A DNA stretch of 64,000 bases from Clostridia bacterium (GTDB lineage: Bacteria; Bacillota; Clostridia; Oscillospirales; Acutalibacteraceae): assembly GCA_017513195.1 (NCBI GenBank), contig JAFXGM010000014.1, forward strand, positions 1-64,000, given 5' to 3'. The position numbers and the translations under genes are program-made. Shown in pieces: positions 35,469 to 47,879 of the stretch (its first letter is position 1; each line of letters starts with the position of its first letter). Below the pieces are notes generated by a model. The model saw only the letters and a list, made by a program, of their open reading frames with translations, did no database searches and was not told the DNA's origin.

Positions 35469-35509
35469 AAGCAAAAAGCCTTCGGAAAAACCGAAGGCTT
35501 TTTGCTTTT
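35467..35509. terminator. Bidirectional terminator between convergent genes
   Basis: AAAAGCAAAAAGCCTTCGG (35467-35485) and its reverse complement (35491-35509), a 19-bp perfect stem with AAAAA loop, centred between the two stops. Confidence 0.93.
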
Positions 35510-37211
35510 AAAATTTGATTTCGTAAAACACAACACTGTTGCCATCTATAGTATCATTTATAGTAAGCTTTCCGTCTTTAATTTCGGCAGTGCTTTCTTT
35601 CGGTACAAGTGTTGCCGCCTCGCGATATCTTGGTAACATTTTTTCATAATAAATGTTTTTAAGTTCATCGTCAGCAGTTTCTAAAAACACCTGAATACCC
35701 GGGTCGTCTGGTGACCAACGAAACATATCATTTGATATATTATACGTTTCCTTATCTTCTAACCACTCGTCAAAATAGTTACAATCATCGTTTACATACT
35801 TTGTAGTTATGGTAACCTTACCACTTTTTTGCGGAGCTTTTATATTAAGCAACAGTGGCAGTTCTTGAACCTTGTTAAGTGTTTCCTGATAATTGTATGC
35901 CATTATACGAAGTGTTTTGCTTTGCTCATCATAAGCGGCGATTGTTTTGGTTTCCCAATCCATTCTAAAATTAGACTCTTCTTTATGTAGCACCTGCACT
36001 CGATTCATACCCTTAAAATCTGCAGTGTTCTTTGCTATGTGATAAGACACGGTCGGTATGTCGTGTATTACGAACTGCCAGCTTGAAAAATAGCTAACGC
36101 CCGTGTCCATAGCCTCTTTATAAAGCTTTGCATCAAATGCCGCTTGATATGTATAACCAACCATTCGATTGTTAAGGTCGGATTTTTGAGTGCCCTTTAT
36201 ACTACCCGAAAGAATTCTACCCTCATCGACACCGTAAATCAAATCATCAAGCCCGTATTTTTGTGCATTTTCTTTCAGATAGTTCATAGTATCTATGAAA
36301 GTTTTTGACGTATCAACCTGCTTTTGACCTGCTTTTGCCTGATACCATGATGCCGCCAAATAACAAATGTGTGAGCCTTTTTTACCATTGGCATAGTTTG
36401 TACCCTGTGCTGCGTGTTTAATAAAATCGGCCGCATCCCACATTCCTTCACTACAAGCCATAGCGTGAGTACCGACAAACACCTTATCACCCAAAACGTC
36501 GATAAGTGCCTGCACTGTATAATCATATAGCTTAAAATAAGCGATTTTTGTTTGCTCGGGGTCACCGCTTGGATGCATAAACCAACCCTTGTTTTCAAAT
36601 TCGGTCATAACGCCAAAGCGCCACAAAAGCACCTCATCTTTACCAAATTCGTCAACCAAAGCCTGCGTTAGAGCGCGAATATATTCATAATAAACGTTAT
36701 AATCATCAGGTGGATAAACGTTCATAGAAAAATCGCCGTTTGCCGTTTCCTTTGAATATTTTAGAGGTACACCGCCAAGCTTTAAAAACGGCTTTGCTCC
36801 ATGTTCAATTATGCCGCGACAAGCATTTATTAGCTTTGTAAAATCATAATCGTCAAGCACGGTAGTGTCTAACGGATCTTTGAATAAATCACGAGTTTCG
36901 GCGCCGCCCGAACACTGCATAAGCTGAACATAATCGGTAAAATCATAAACATCATATTTTTCTGACGTTCCGGGCACACCAGCGTACCAAAGATTTATAT
37001 TATTGTAAAGACTGTTTAATTCCTTATACTTTTTAGAAACGTCAATATCAAAAACATTGTTATCGGTAAATTTTGGGTTTTCTGTTTGTACTACATAATC
37101 AGGATACTCTTTTTCTGCAGTGCCCACATTATCCGCCTCCTCGTCCGATTTACAACCACAAATAGATATAAACAAAGTCAAAACCAATAATACAGCTAAA
37201 AATCTTTTCAT
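35508..37211 (-). CDS. Lipoprotein with GH39-like TIM-barrel, putative extracellular glycosidase
   Basis: 567 residues. Lipobox ISICGC (Cys20). The domain about 60-400 resembles GH39/clan-A hydrolases: LWRFGVMTEFENKGWF (about 199-214, place of the acid/base Glu), VFVGTHAMACSEG, and DLIYGVDEGRIL (place of the nucleophile, about 322-333). A C-terminal beta domain follows from about 440. If active, both acids are Glu at those two places; this is inference, as overall resemblance is remote. It precedes, on the same strand, nothing metabolic, so substrate is not known. Confidence 0.65.
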   Translation of the reverse strand: MKRFLAVLLVLTLFISICGCKSDEEADNVGTAEKEYPDYVVQTENPKFTDNNVFDIDVSKKYKELNSLYNNINLWYAGVPGTSEKYDVYDFTDYVQLMQCSGGAETRDLFKDPLDTTVLDDYDFTKLINACRGIIEHGAKPFLKLGGVPLKYSKETANGDFSMNVYPPDDYNVYYEYIRALTQALVDEFGKDEVLLWRFGVMTEFENKGWFMHPSGDPEQTKIAYFKLYDYTVQALIDVLGDKVFVGTHAMACSEGMWDAADFIKHAAQGTNYANGKKGSHICYLAASWYQAKAGQKQVDTSKTFIDTMNYLKENAQKYGLDDLIYGVDEGRILSGSIKGTQKSDLNNRMVGYTYQAAFDAKLYKEAMDTGVSYFSSWQFVIHDIPTVSYHIAKNTADFKGMNRVQVLHKEESNFRMDWETKTIAAYDEQSKTLRIMAYNYQETLNKVQELPLLLNIKAPQKSGKVTITTKYVNDDCNYFDEWLEDKETYNISNDMFRWSPDDPGIQVFLETADDELKNIYYEKMLPRYREAATLVPKESTAEIKDGKLTINDTIDGNSVVFYEIKF

Positions 37212-37221
37212 TATATTTTCC

Positions 37222-38082
37222 TCATATGTTACCTAACTGTGAAAAATAGTAATCCTTCATTCTCTTTACGTCTTCGGCTTGTGTGCCGTCGGATTCGCAA
37301 ATAAATGTAGGACTGCAATTTTTTTGAACAACAAGGTCAATCACCGGTTCAAAATCGGGGCCGAAAACCGTGTCCGCAAAGGTAAGATGCTTTTTTTCAC
37401 CGCCTGTTGTGTACTCAATTTTAGAAAAATGCGAGTGAAAACTCTTTAGCCGGTCATATCCTAAGGCGTTTTCTATTTTATCAAAAACAGTTTTGTAATC
37501 CTCTTTGGTTTTAAAATAACCCAAATCGCGCGCGTTTAGATGCCCAAAATCTATACAAGGAATAAGTCGCTCGTCAATTTTGCAAAGCGCCAAAACCTCA
37601 TCTAAGGTGCCAAGCTGGTTAACCTTGCCCATAGTTTCGGGGCAAATGTGAATGTGACCGAGTCCTGCATCGTCAAGAGCTGTTATTGCCTTTTTCATGG
37701 TATCAATTGCAAGCTCCAATGCAGTTTCACGACTTATTTTACTGCAAGAGCCTGTGTGAACTACAATGCGGTTACCGCCCATATAATCGACTGCACGAGC
37801 CGAAGACAAAATATAGTTTATAGAATTAAGACGCTTTTCTTCCTCGACGGATGACATTGAAATATAATACGGCGCGTGAAGAGAGAGTGTTATTCCCTTT
37901 TCTGCAGCCAGTGTTCCCAGCTCGCGAGCCTTATCTTCTCCGATATTTACACCGCGGCCGCACTGATACTCGAATGCATCAAGACCCATGCGTTCAACGT
38001 ATTCGGGTATATGCAAACTGCCCTTATATCCCATTTCAAAAAAACTGTTTGAATTGCCCGCAGGACCAAACTTTGCCGACAT
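37222..38082 (-). CDS. AP endonuclease family 2 (endonuclease IV-like) protein
   Basis: 286 residues, TIM-barrel. Endonuclease IV metal-ligand segments: TLSLHAPYYISM, IVVHTGSCSK, ICPETMGK, CIDFGHLNARDLGYF, and FHSHFSKIEYT. The last ligands match Nfo, though some segments are looser, so a DNA-repair role (cutting at abasic sites) is likely rather than proved. Followed by a gene for the lipoprotein with 10-nt gap and preceded by yqeG. Confidence 0.83.
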   Translation of the reverse strand: MSAKFGPAGNSNSFFEMGYKGSLHIPEYVERMGLDAFEYQCGRGVNIGEDKARELGTLAAEKGITLSLHAPYYISMSSVEEEKRLNSINYILSSARAVDYMGGNRIVVHTGSCSKISRETALELAIDTMKKAITALDDAGLGHIHICPETMGKVNQLGTLDEVLALCKIDERLIPCIDFGHLNARDLGYFKTKEDYKTVFDKIENALGYDRLKSFHSHFSKIEYTTGGEKKHLTFADTVFGPDFEPVIDLVVQKNCSPTFICESDGTQAEDVKRMKDYYFSQLGNI

Positions 38083-38093
38083 AGTTACACCTC

Positions 38094-38585
38094 TTATTCA
38101 ATATAGTTGTATTTTTTATATAGTTTCTTTTCTAACTTGCGACGTATTTTAAAGCTCCAGCCGTCTTCGAGTTTTATAGGAGTTAACAATATAGTTTTAA
38201 CACCGACTATCTTGCCGCCTAAAATATCGGTAAAAATCTGATCTCCCACAATGGCAACATTCTTGCGTTTTTCGCCTAATGCCTTTACACCACGCAGATA
38301 ACCTGTTGGTAGCGGTTTGCAGCCAAGGCTGATGAACGGCAGACCTATGCGCGATGCAAAAGGTTCTATTCTAAAACGCTTTGAATTAGAAAGCACCATA
38401 AGCTTGATGCCCGCTTCCTGCATTTTTGCAATCCATTTAAGCAGTCCATCGGTTAAAACGGTACCGTGGTGGGTAGACATGGTGTTATCAACGTCTAAAA
38501 GAAGTGCTTTAATATTATATTCATTTAAAAGCTCTACAGTAATATCTGTAATACCGTGAAGCTTGATATCCGGTTTTAATGACAT
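38094..38585 (-). CDS. yqeG: YqeG family HAD-IIIA phosphatase
   Basis: 163 residues. HAD motif I ALLLDVDNTMSTHHG (about 29-43), motif II VLSNSKRFR, and motif III/IV VAIVGDQIFTDILGG. The YqeG family is widespread in Firmicutes, often near aroE/yqeH, and has a phosphatidylglycerophosphate phosphatase relative. Here it lies beside an AP-endonuclease gene (11 nt away). Confidence 0.92.
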   Translation of the reverse strand: MSLKPDIKLHGITDITVELLNEYNIKALLLDVDNTMSTHHGTVLTDGLLKWIAKMQEAGIKLMVLSNSKRFRIEPFASRIGLPFISLGCKPLPTGYLRGVKALGEKRKNVAIVGDQIFTDILGGKIVGVKTILLTPIKLEDGWSFKIRRKLEKKLYKKYNYIE

Positions 38586-38604
38586 ATAAATTATCTCCTA
38601 TTAT

Positions 38605-38652
38605 GCCTCCCTTGCCCTAAAGGGAGGGGGACCGCTTTAGCGGTGGTGGGAT
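38605..38652. repeat. Intergenic double-hairpin repeat (CCTCCCTT/AAGGGAGG type)
   Basis: CCTCCCTT (38606-38613) pairs with AAGGGAGG (38620-38627), then ACCGCT (38631-38636) with AGCGGT (38639-38644), then GGTGGGAT. Such paired GC-rich hairpins scattered between genes are typical REP-like elements of gut Clostridia. Only one clear copy in the window. Confidence 0.55.
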
Positions 38653-38670
38653 ATTCATTTTAAAAAATTA

Positions 38671-38705
38671 AAAAGGCGATAAGGGCAGTTCCCTAATCGC
38701 CTTTT
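38671..38705 (-). terminator. Terminator of rpsU
   Basis: AAAAGGCGAT (38671-38680) pairs with ATCGCCTTTT (38696-38705), with an inner AGGG/CCCT stem; T-rich tail on the minus strand. Confidence 0.85.
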
Positions 38706-38717
38706 AAGTGCCGTAAA

Positions 38718-38894
38718 TTAGCGGAACTTTCTCTTGCGAGCAGCTTCCGACTTCTTCTTACGCTTTACAGAGGGCTTTTCATAGTGCTCTCTCTTGCGAA
38801 CTTCTTGAATAACGCCGTCCTTAGCGGTCTGACGCTTAAAGCGACGAAGTGCGTTATCGAGTGATTCGTTTTCTTTTACTTTTACCTGACTCAT
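38718..38894 (-). CDS. rpsU: 30S ribosomal protein S21
   Basis: 58 residues from ATG 38894, with GGAGG 8 nt upstream; an ATG at 38900 almost overlaps that site. Full S21 pattern: [38 protein letters not shown], Arg/Lys-rich end. Binds the 3' end region of 16S rRNA at initiation. Its own promoter (38945-38974) and terminator make it monocistronic. Confidence 0.97.
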   Translation of the reverse strand: MSQVKVKENESLDNALRRFKRQTAKDGVIQEVRKREHYEKPSVKRKKKSEAARKRKFR

Positions 38895-38944
38895 TAACAT
38901 TCCCTCCCTCCGCTAAATTGCAGGGGTATAAACTTACAAAAGCC

Positions 38945-38974
38945 ATTATACAACAAGTGCATAGGTAATGTCAA
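38945..38974 (-). promoter_or_regulatory. Promoter of rpsU
   Basis: Minus strand TTGACA (38969-38974), 18-bp spacer, TATAAT (38945-38950). Confidence 0.85.
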
Positions 38975-38997
38975 GGGGGTATTTTTTAAATATTTTA

Positions 38998-41672
<2,675 letters not shown>

Positions 41673-41714
41673 ACCCCCACTTTATTCTACGAAAAAGTCG
41701 GGTTTTTGTGAGTG

Positions 41715-42386
41715 TTAAAGCGCAAAGAATAAAATACAAATAAAATGCATCAGACTCGCTAGCACTACAAAAATATGAAATATAGAGTGCATATATCTGA
41801 TTTTTTCGCCAAGTCCAAAAAGAATGGCACCTATGGTATACATTATGCCACCGCCAAGCAGCCAAAAGAATCCCCAAAACGTAAGTGCGTGATATACAGG
41901 TACAATGGTAACTATAACGCACCAGCCCAAACCTATATAGCTGATCATAGAAAATATCTTATATTTTTTAAGGTCTATGGCAGTAAGCGTAATAGCAAGA
42001 GCCGCCATACCCCAAACAACACCAAATATAACCCACGCCATAACGGGATTTGTTTTTCTAAACATTGAAAGCATAAGTGGAGTATACGTGCCCGCAATCA
42101 TAAAATAAATGGTACAGTGGTCAAGCACCTGCAATACTTTTTTTGCCATTCCGGGCTTTACACCATGATAAATGCTCGACATTGTAAAAAGCGATATAAC
42201 CGACGCGCCATATATAGCCGAAGATACCACGCCCCAAACGTTGCCGTGCAGTGCCGCAACAATAACGCACAGTACCAAATAAACTACACCAAGGCCTCCG
42301 CCTACAATGTGCGTTACCATATTAAAAATTTCTTCACCGTTCGTGTAATGGGGAAGCAATCTATCAATTAGTTTTGTCCGCTTCAT
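41715..42386 (-). CDS. Hemolysin III/PAQR family membrane protein
   Basis: 223 residues from ATG 42386 (AGAGG 9 nt upstream); an upstream extension lacks a ribosome site. Seven hydrophobic segments and the family motifs EEIFNMVTHIVGG near the start, SSIYHG in helix 2 and HSIFHIFVVLASL in helix 7. The conserved Ser, Asp and His residues form a metal site in PAQR relatives. Physiological role unknown. Confidence 0.93.
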   Translation of the reverse strand: MKRTKLIDRLLPHYTNGEEIFNMVTHIVGGGLGVVYLVLCVIVAALHGNVWGVVSSAIYGASVISLFTMSSIYHGVKPGMAKKVLQVLDHCTIYFMIAGTYTPLMLSMFRKTNPVMAWVIFGVVWGMAALAITLTAIDLKKYKIFSMISYIGLGWCVIVTIVPVYHALTFWGFFWLLGGGIMYTIGAILFGLGEKIRYMHSIFHIFVVLASLMHFICILFFAL

Positions 42387-42459
42387 AAATATTGCCTCTT
42401 TTGAAATTGCTAATAAAATTATATCACAAAAACATAGTTTTTTCAATCCATATAACAAA

Positions 42460-42488
42460 AAATAAGGCGACAAATTGTCGCCTTATTT
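42460..42488. terminator. Bidirectional terminator after the M18 peptidase gene
   Basis: AAATAAGGCGACA (42460-42472) and TGTCGCCTTATTT (42476-42488) form a perfect palindrome with a short loop; it lies just past the stop. Confidence 0.85.
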
Positions 42489-42493
42489 AATTA

Positions 42494-43885
42494 TTATTTC
42501 ATAAACTCATACATAGCACGATAGCACATATATACGTCAAGCTTTGACGTGGTTTCGTATGGTGCATGCATTGAAAGTACGGGCACACCAAGGTCGATTA
42601 CGTCAACACCAAGGTTTGCAACGTACATAGCAACCGTACCGCCGCCGCCTGCATCAACCCTACCAAGCTCACCTGTCTGCCAAATTATACCTGCCTTATC
42701 AAGCATTGCTCGAACCTCTGCTACATATTCAGCAGATGCGTCAGAAGTGCTGCTCTTACCACCGCCACCTGTGTATTTTGTAACAACAACGCCATAATTT
42801 AAGAAACTTGCATTTCTGCGCTCCATAACGTCCTGGAAGGTTGGGTCGGTACCTGCGTTTACGTCAGCAGACAAGCATTTTGAATTGCGAAGTGCTACTG
42901 TTTCGTCGCAGCCCTGCATTACGCAGATATCGTGAACTACGTGTGGTAAGAAATCAGACTGCAAGCCTGTGTTACCCATTGAACCTATTTCTTCCTTGTC
43001 GGTAAGAATAGCAATAGCGGTCTTTTGGGGAACAGCTACATCCAAAATTGCGGTAAGTGCAGGATAAGCACATACGCGGTCATCCTGACCGTAAGCACCA
43101 ATAAGTGAACGGTCAAAGCCAATGTCACAAGCCTTTGCTGCAGGAACAAGCTCAAGCTCGGCCGAAAGGAAATCCTCTTCTGTAACACCGTATTTTTCAT
43201 TTAAAATCTTTAGAATATTAAGCTTTACAAGCTCACTACCCTCGTCGCTCTTAAATGGCATGCTACCAATAAGAACATTAAGCTCTTCACCACGAATGCC
43301 GTCAGAAAGCGTGCGCTTGCTTTGCTCACGTGCCAAGTGTGGCAACAAATCGTTTATAACAAATTTAGGATCAGCATCATCTTCGCCAATATTTACTTCA
43401 ACAACACTACCATCTTTTTTAGCAAAAACGCCGTGAAGTGCAAGTGGCAATGCAGTCCACTGATATTTTTTTATGCCGCCGTAGTAATGTGTCTTAAATA
43501 ATGCTAATTCAAGCTCTTCATAAAGTGGATTTGGTTTAAGATCAAGACGTGGTGAATCAACGTGGGCCGCTGTAATGTTAATACCCTTATCAGCCTTTTC
43601 TTTGCCAATAACCGCAAAAGCAACGGTCTTACCACGGTTGTTAAAATACACCTTGTCACCGGCATTATACTGCTTGCCAATCACAAAAGGTACAAAGCCC
43701 TTCTGCTCTGCCAAAACAATAGCGGTAGCTACTGCCTCACGCTCGGTTTTAGCGGCATCAAGATATGCCTTATAACCCTCACAGTATTTTTGCATACTGT
43801 CAAGTGTTGCTTCATCTGCCTTTAGTAAGCCGTTTTTCTTTTCATAAAAAAGCTTTTCCTTTAATTCTTTTACTGCATCAGACAT
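42494..43885 (-). CDS. M18 family zinc aminopeptidase
   Basis: 463 residues. Metal ligands and catalytic acids: NITAAHVDSPRLDL (about 99-112), ILTDKEEIGSMGNTG (about 293-307), AYGQDDRVCAYPAL and SMHAPYETTSKLDVY near the C-terminus. Length and motifs fit the aspartyl-aminopeptidase-like M18 family. Cytosolic peptide turnover. Starts inside the coaE stop region, with an 8-nt overlap. Confidence 0.94.
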   Translation of the reverse strand: MSDAVKELKEKLFYEKKNGLLKADEATLDSMQKYCEGYKAYLDAAKTEREAVATAIVLAEQKGFVPFVIGKQYNAGDKVYFNNRGKTVAFAVIGKEKADKGINITAAHVDSPRLDLKPNPLYEELELALFKTHYYGGIKKYQWTALPLALHGVFAKKDGSVVEVNIGEDDADPKFVINDLLPHLAREQSKRTLSDGIRGEELNVLIGSMPFKSDEGSELVKLNILKILNEKYGVTEEDFLSAELELVPAAKACDIGFDRSLIGAYGQDDRVCAYPALTAILDVAVPQKTAIAILTDKEEIGSMGNTGLQSDFLPHVVHDICVMQGCDETVALRNSKCLSADVNAGTDPTFQDVMERRNASFLNYGVVVTKYTGGGGKSSTSDASAEYVAEVRAMLDKAGIIWQTGELGRVDAGGGGTVAMYVANLGVDVIDLGVPVLSMHAPYETTSKLDVYMCYRAMYEFMK

Positions 43886-44471
43886 TATTATATTCCTCCA
43901 TTAGTTTAGTTAATAGTTTTTGTATTTTAAGATTTAAAACCGAAATTTCACAATCATTATACACTATATTATTTGTTTTTTCTATATAAAATTCGTCGGG
44001 CTTGCCTGCTTTTATTCGCAATAATGCCGCTTCTTCATCTATATTGTCGCGAGCCATAATACGATCAAGACGCGTTTTTTCATCCGATATAACCGCAATA
44101 ACTTCGTCACAAAGATTATCTGCCCCACTTTCAAAAAGTGTCGGTGCGTCAAGTAGTACCAAATCACAGTCAAGCTCGGCCTTTACAAGCGTCATAATAT
44201 ATGGTAAAAGCGTTTTGTTTAAAAGCTCGGTATTTTCGGGTGTAGAAAATGCTTTTTGCGCAAGTACCGCGCGATTTAAGCTTTTGTCTTTATTTAATAC
44301 ATCTTCGCCAAAAGCATCCACTACTGCCAAGAGGCCTTCGCTTCCCTTTTCTACTGCCACACGTGATAATTTATCACAATCAACAATTTTAAAGCCTAGG
44401 TTTTCGGCAACGGCAGTTACACTGCTTTTGCCGGCCCCCGTAGGTCCTGTAAGACCAACTACAAAACTCAT
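43878..44471 (-). CDS. coaE: Dephospho-CoA kinase
   Basis: 197 residues. P-loop VGLTGPTGAGKSSVT (about 5-19), substrate loop DCDKLSR, LVLLDAPTLFESG and lid RLDRIMARDNID. Last step of CoA synthesis. Embedded in the DUF951-prfA-tsaC-coaE-M18 run. Confidence 0.95.
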   Translation of the reverse strand: MSFVVGLTGPTGAGKSSVTAVAENLGFKIVDCDKLSRVAVEKGSEGLLAVVDAFGEDVLNKDKSLNRAVLAQKAFSTPENTELLNKTLLPYIMTLVKAELDCDLVLLDAPTLFESGADNLCDEVIAVISDEKTRLDRIMARDNIDEEAALLRIKAGKPDEFYIEKTNNIVYNDCEISVLNLKIQKLLTKLMEEYNNV

Positions 44472-44483
44472 TATTTCCGCCCC

Positions 44484-45503
44484 CTAAAGCGTTACAACGT
44501 TAAAACCGCAAGCACGAATTAGTCTGTTGTAGACCGCAAGACCAACGCCGTCCTTGCTTGGCGCGTGAATGTAAACCTCTTTTACTCCAAGTGTATCAAT
44601 ATCTCGCAGTACTGCAAACACATTTTTTGCTAACGTACTTTCATTTCGTTTAGAACCATAAGAAATTTTTTTGACAGATATACTGTAATACTCTTCTTCA
44701 AAACAAATTGCAGCACAATCAGTTTTTTGGTTTACATATCTTACAAAGCTATTGCTACAACCCTCTACTAATATTGCGTTAGTTTTAGGTGCATAATGCT
44801 TGTATTTCATTCCCGGGGACGCTACCTTTTCGCCCTCTTTTAATTGCTTTAATACTGCATCGTCTATAATCAAATCAGGTAAAATTTTCCTTAACTGCTC
44901 TGGTGTTACGGCACCGGGACGTAAAAGTCGAGGTTTTTCACCCACAAGCGATACCACCGTCGATTCAACACCAACACTGCTATCATTGCCGCAAACTACA
45001 GCATCAATCTTGCCGTCAAGGTCTTCTATTACATGCGATGCAGTCGTAGGGCTCGGCCTACCTGACGTATTAGCACTTGGTGCGGCAAGCGGCAAACCGC
45101 TTTTGAGAATTATATCACATATGGTTTTATCGCTTGGAAATCTAACCGCTACGGTGTCAAGCCCTGCCGATACACTGTCGGCTATTTTGTCACCCTTTGG
45201 CAATACCATTGTAAATGGTCCCGGCCAAAAAGCCTTTGCACACTCGTAAGCCATGTCTGGAATATCGCAAGCAATATTGTCTAACATATCTATACTTGCA
45301 ATATGAACTATCAGCGGATTATCCTGTGGTCTGCCCTTAGCGGTGAAAACCGACTTTATAGCGTCGTCGCTATACGCCGATGCGGCAAGTCCGTATACCG
45401 TTTCAGTCGGAACTGCAACAATACCGCCCGATTTTAATATTTCAGATGCAACGTTTACAGCATTGGCGTAATCGTTTATTGCATCTAATTTTTGCGTTAT
45501 CAT
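44484..45503 (-). CDS. L-threonylcarbamoyladenylate synthase (Sua5/YrdC/YwlC)
   Basis: 339 residues: YrdC domain (1-200) with GIVAVPTETVYGLAASAY, KGRPQDNPLIVHI, SANTSGRPSPTTASHVIED, plus a C-terminal Sua5 domain (about 235-339) starting PGMKYKHYAPKTNAILVEG. Makes threonylcarbamoyl-AMP for t6A37 modification of tRNAs reading ANN codons. It is placed between prfA and coaE. Confidence 0.95.
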   Translation of the reverse strand: MITQKLDAINDYANAVNVASEILKSGGIVAVPTETVYGLAASAYSDDAIKSVFTAKGRPQDNPLIVHIASIDMLDNIACDIPDMAYECAKAFWPGPFTMVLPKGDKIADSVSAGLDTVAVRFPSDKTICDIILKSGLPLAAPSANTSGRPSPTTASHVIEDLDGKIDAVVCGNDSSVGVESTVVSLVGEKPRLLRPGAVTPEQLRKILPDLIIDDAVLKQLKEGEKVASPGMKYKHYAPKTNAILVEGCSNSFVRYVNQKTDCAAICFEEEYYSISVKKISYGSKRNESTLAKNVFAVLRDIDTLGVKEVYIHAPSKDGVGLAVYNRLIRACGFNVVTL

Positions 45504-45504
45504 T

Positions 45505-46581
45505 TTAAGTGTTCTCCTGTGCCTTTAGCGCCTCTGCGCGATAGTGAGTAGTAAGTCCATCTACAATCTCATCAATATCGCCGTTTAAGATACTATCAAT
45601 CTTGTAAAGAGTAAGACCGATTCTATGGTCGGTAACACGTCCTTGTGGGTAGTTGTAGGTACGAATTCGCTCACTACGGTCGCCTGTACCTACCTGCGCT
45701 CTACGGTCGGATGCTAAAGCCGCATCGGCCTTTTCTTTTTCTGCATCGTAAAGTCTTGCGCGCAGCACCTTAAGTGCCTTTTCTTTGTTTTTAAACTGGC
45801 TACGCTCATCCTGACACTCAACCACAGTGCCTGTGGGTATATGTGTTACACGAATAGCGGATGAGGTTTTGTTGATATGCTGACCACCCGCACCGGACGA
45901 ACGGAAGGTATCAATTTTAAGATCGGCAGGGTTAAGATTAAACTCTACCTCGTCTGCCTCAGGCAAAACCGCAACAGTTACTGTAGAGGTATGAATTCTA
46001 CCCTGTGTTTCGGTATCGGGAACACGCTGCACACGGTGAACACCGCTTTCATACTTGAAGCGTGAATATGCGCCCGAACCCTCTATCATAAAGCTGATTT
46101 CCTTATAGCCGCCAAGCTCGGTTTCATTAGCGTTTGTAATATCAATATGCCAACGTTTGCTTTCGGCATACATTGAGTACATTCTAAAAAGTGAGCCTGC
46201 AAAAAGCGCCGCTTCCTCGCCACCTGCACCACCGCGAATTTCAACAATAACGTTTTTATCGTCGTTGGGGTCTTTAGGAAGCAAAAGAATTTTAAGCTCA
46301 TCCGAAAATATAGCAATATTTTCCTTTGCGGTAGAAAGCTCTTCTTCAACGAGTTCTTTAAAATCCTTATCAAGACCACCGGCCTCCAGCATTTCGAGCG
46401 CTTCTTTTTCAGCTCTTACCGCCGCCGTATATTCACGGTATTTTTCTACTATTGGGGTCAGCTCGTTATGCTCTTTCATAAGTTTTGTAAAAAGGACATT
46501 ATCACTTGCTACGTCAGGGCGCGTAAGCTCTATACCAATTTGCTCATAGCGGCTTTCAACCGCAGAAAGTTTATCAAACAT
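45505..46581 (-). CDS. prfA: Peptide chain release factor 1
   Basis: 358 residues. The GGQ peptidyl-tRNA hydrolysis loop is seen in [18 protein letters not shown] (about 222-239) and the RF1 codon-recognition PxT region lies at about 183-187 (VPDTETQGR). Start overlaps the DUF951 stop by 1 nt, so it is coupled. Length is standard. A prmC gene is not adjacent. Confidence 0.97.
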   Translation of the reverse strand: MFDKLSAVESRYEQIGIELTRPDVASDNVLFTKLMKEHNELTPIVEKYREYTAAVRAEKEALEMLEAGGLDKDFKELVEEELSTAKENIAIFSDELKILLLPKDPNDDKNVIVEIRGGAGGEEAALFAGSLFRMYSMYAESKRWHIDITNANETELGGYKEISFMIEGSGAYSRFKYESGVHRVQRVPDTETQGRIHTSTVTVAVLPEADEVEFNLNPADLKIDTFRSSGAGGQHINKTSSAIRVTHIPTGTVVECQDERSQFKNKEKALKVLRARLYDAEKEKADAALASDRRAQVGTGDRSERIRTYNYPQGRVTDHRIGLTLYKIDSILNGDIDEIVDGLTTHYRAEALKAQENT

Positions 46582-46775
46582 TAGTTGTTCTCTCCATTAG
46601 AAACTAAGATTTTCTTAATACTTTTTTCAACGGTCTTTCTTGGAAGCATTACCTCGTGACCGCAGCCATTACACGTAATTTTAAAATCCATACCAATTCG
46701 CTTAACCGTAAAAGTGTTGCATCCGCACGGATGATTTTTCTTCATTTGTATTACGTCGCCAACGTTTATATTCAT
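46581..46775 (-). CDS. DUF951 family zinc-binding-like small protein
   Basis: 64 residues from ATG 46775. Family pattern: [20 protein letters not shown], then [24 protein letters not shown]. The four Cys (CGC and CNGCG) suggest a zinc ribbon. Conserved next to prfA or other translation genes in Firmicutes; function unknown. Confidence 0.93.
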   Translation of the reverse strand: MNINVGDVIQMKKNHPCGCNTFTVKRIGMDFKITCNGCGHEVMLPRKTVEKSIKKILVSNGENN

Positions 46776-46801
46776 AATACTTCTCACCGCCTCATCATAA
46801 T

Positions 46802-46830
46802 ATTATACCTCATTTTACCAGCAAAGGCAA
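46802..46830 (-). promoter_or_regulatory. Promoter of the DUF951-prfA operon
   Basis: Minus strand TTGCCT (46825-46830), 17-bp spacer, TATAAT (46802-46807), 30-odd nt before the start. Confidence 0.7.
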
Positions 46831-46910
46831 TATTTTTGTTATATTTTACCCGCTCTATTCTCGGTAGAGTAGTGTTTTCTTTTTGTAGAATCGTAAAAGC
46901 TGACCGTAGA

Positions 46911-46940
46911 TTGCACTTTTACTACTTGCTAACATATAAT
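46911..46940 (+). promoter_or_regulatory. Promoter of degV
   Basis: TTGCAC (46911-46916), 18-bp spacer, TATAAT (46935-46940), followed by AAAGGAG and ATG 46972. Confidence 0.7.
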
Positions 46941-46971
46941 TAACGCATCGTTTTCAAAGGAGCCTTATGCT

Positions 46972-47805
46972 ATGAACTATAAAATTGTTACCGATTCTTC
47001 TGCCGATATGTTAAATTTTGACGCTGTGCCTTTTGCCATAGCGCCACTAAAAATCGTAACCACAGAAAAAGAATATTATGATGATAAAAATCTCGACGTT
47101 ACCGAAATGGTAAACGACCTATTAAAATACAAAGGCAAATCGTCGTCCTCGTGCCCTAATACTGATGATTGGTTAAATGCTTTTGGTGATGCACAATATA
47201 TTTTTTGTGTTACAATTACCGCTACACTTTCGGGTTGTTATAACGCCGCTTGTGTTGCAAAACAGTTGTATGAAGAGCAGTACCCCGAACGAAAGGTTTT
47301 TGTAATAAACTCGCTGACTACAGGCCCCGAAATGAAGCTTATAATAGAAAAAATATCAGAACTTATGGTATTTGGCAAATCTTATGAAGAAATTTGCCAA
47401 GAAATAACCGATTACACCACTAAAACAGGTTTGCTTTTTATGTTGGAATCTATGAAAAATCTTGCCAACAACGGCAGAGTGAGTCACCTAATCGCTAAAG
47501 CGGCAGGGCTACTTGGAATTAGAGTAATCGGCAAGGCAAGCGACAAGGGTGATTTACAGCCACTTGACAAGGCGCGTGGCGAACAAAAAGCGCGCACCAC
47601 CGTTATTGACCGACTTCACGAAGAAGGTTATCGGGGTGGAAAACTACGCATAGCCCACTGTCAAAACCCCTATTTTGCGGAAAGTATTAAATATATTCTC
47701 TATAAAGAATTCGGAAAAATAGATGTCGAAATTTACGAATGTCGAGGCCTTTGCAGTTTTTACGCCGAAAAGGGCGGCGTGCTTGTAGGGTTTGAAAGGA
47801 TATAG
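46972..47805 (+). CDS. DegV family fatty-acid-binding protein
   Basis: 277 residues. Family markers: VTDSSADML at the N-terminus, SSSCPNTDDWLNAF, ITATLSGCYNAACVAKQL, and INSLTTGPEMKLIIEK. In relatives a fatty acid is bound and handed to the FakA kinase. No fakA is next to it. Confidence 0.94.
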   Translation: MNYKIVTDSSADMLNFDAVPFAIAPLKIVTTEKEYYDDKNLDVTEMVNDLLKYKGKSSSSCPNTDDWLNAFGDAQYIFCVTITATLSGCYNAACVAKQLYEEQYPERKVFVINSLTTGPEMKLIIEKISELMVFGKSYEEICQEITDYTTKTGLLFMLESMKNLANNGRVSHLIAKAAGLLGIRVIGKASDKGDLQPLDKARGEQKARTTVIDRLHEEGYRGGKLRIAHCQNPYFAESIKYILYKEFGKIDVEIYECRGLCSFYAEKGGVLVGFERI

Positions 47806-47809
47806 AAAC

Positions 47810-47876
47810 GGCGAGGATGAATCCTCGCCCTACGGTTATACAATATTTTTTTGTAGGGAACGGATTTATCCGTTCC
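47810..47876 (+). repeat. Paired GC-rich palindromes with facing CTAC/GTAG, terminator-like
   Basis: GGCGAGGAT (47810-47818) pairs with ATCCTCGCC (47821-47829), followed by CTAC. Then GTAG leads into GGAACGGA (47857-47864), which pairs with TCCGTTCC (47869-47876), followed by TTTTTATTTG. The second hairpin is a plausible terminator for degV and also closes the phosphatase gene coming from the other side. The palindrome + CTAC design recurs at 2909 and 19686. Confidence 0.65.
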
Positions 47877-47879
47877 TTT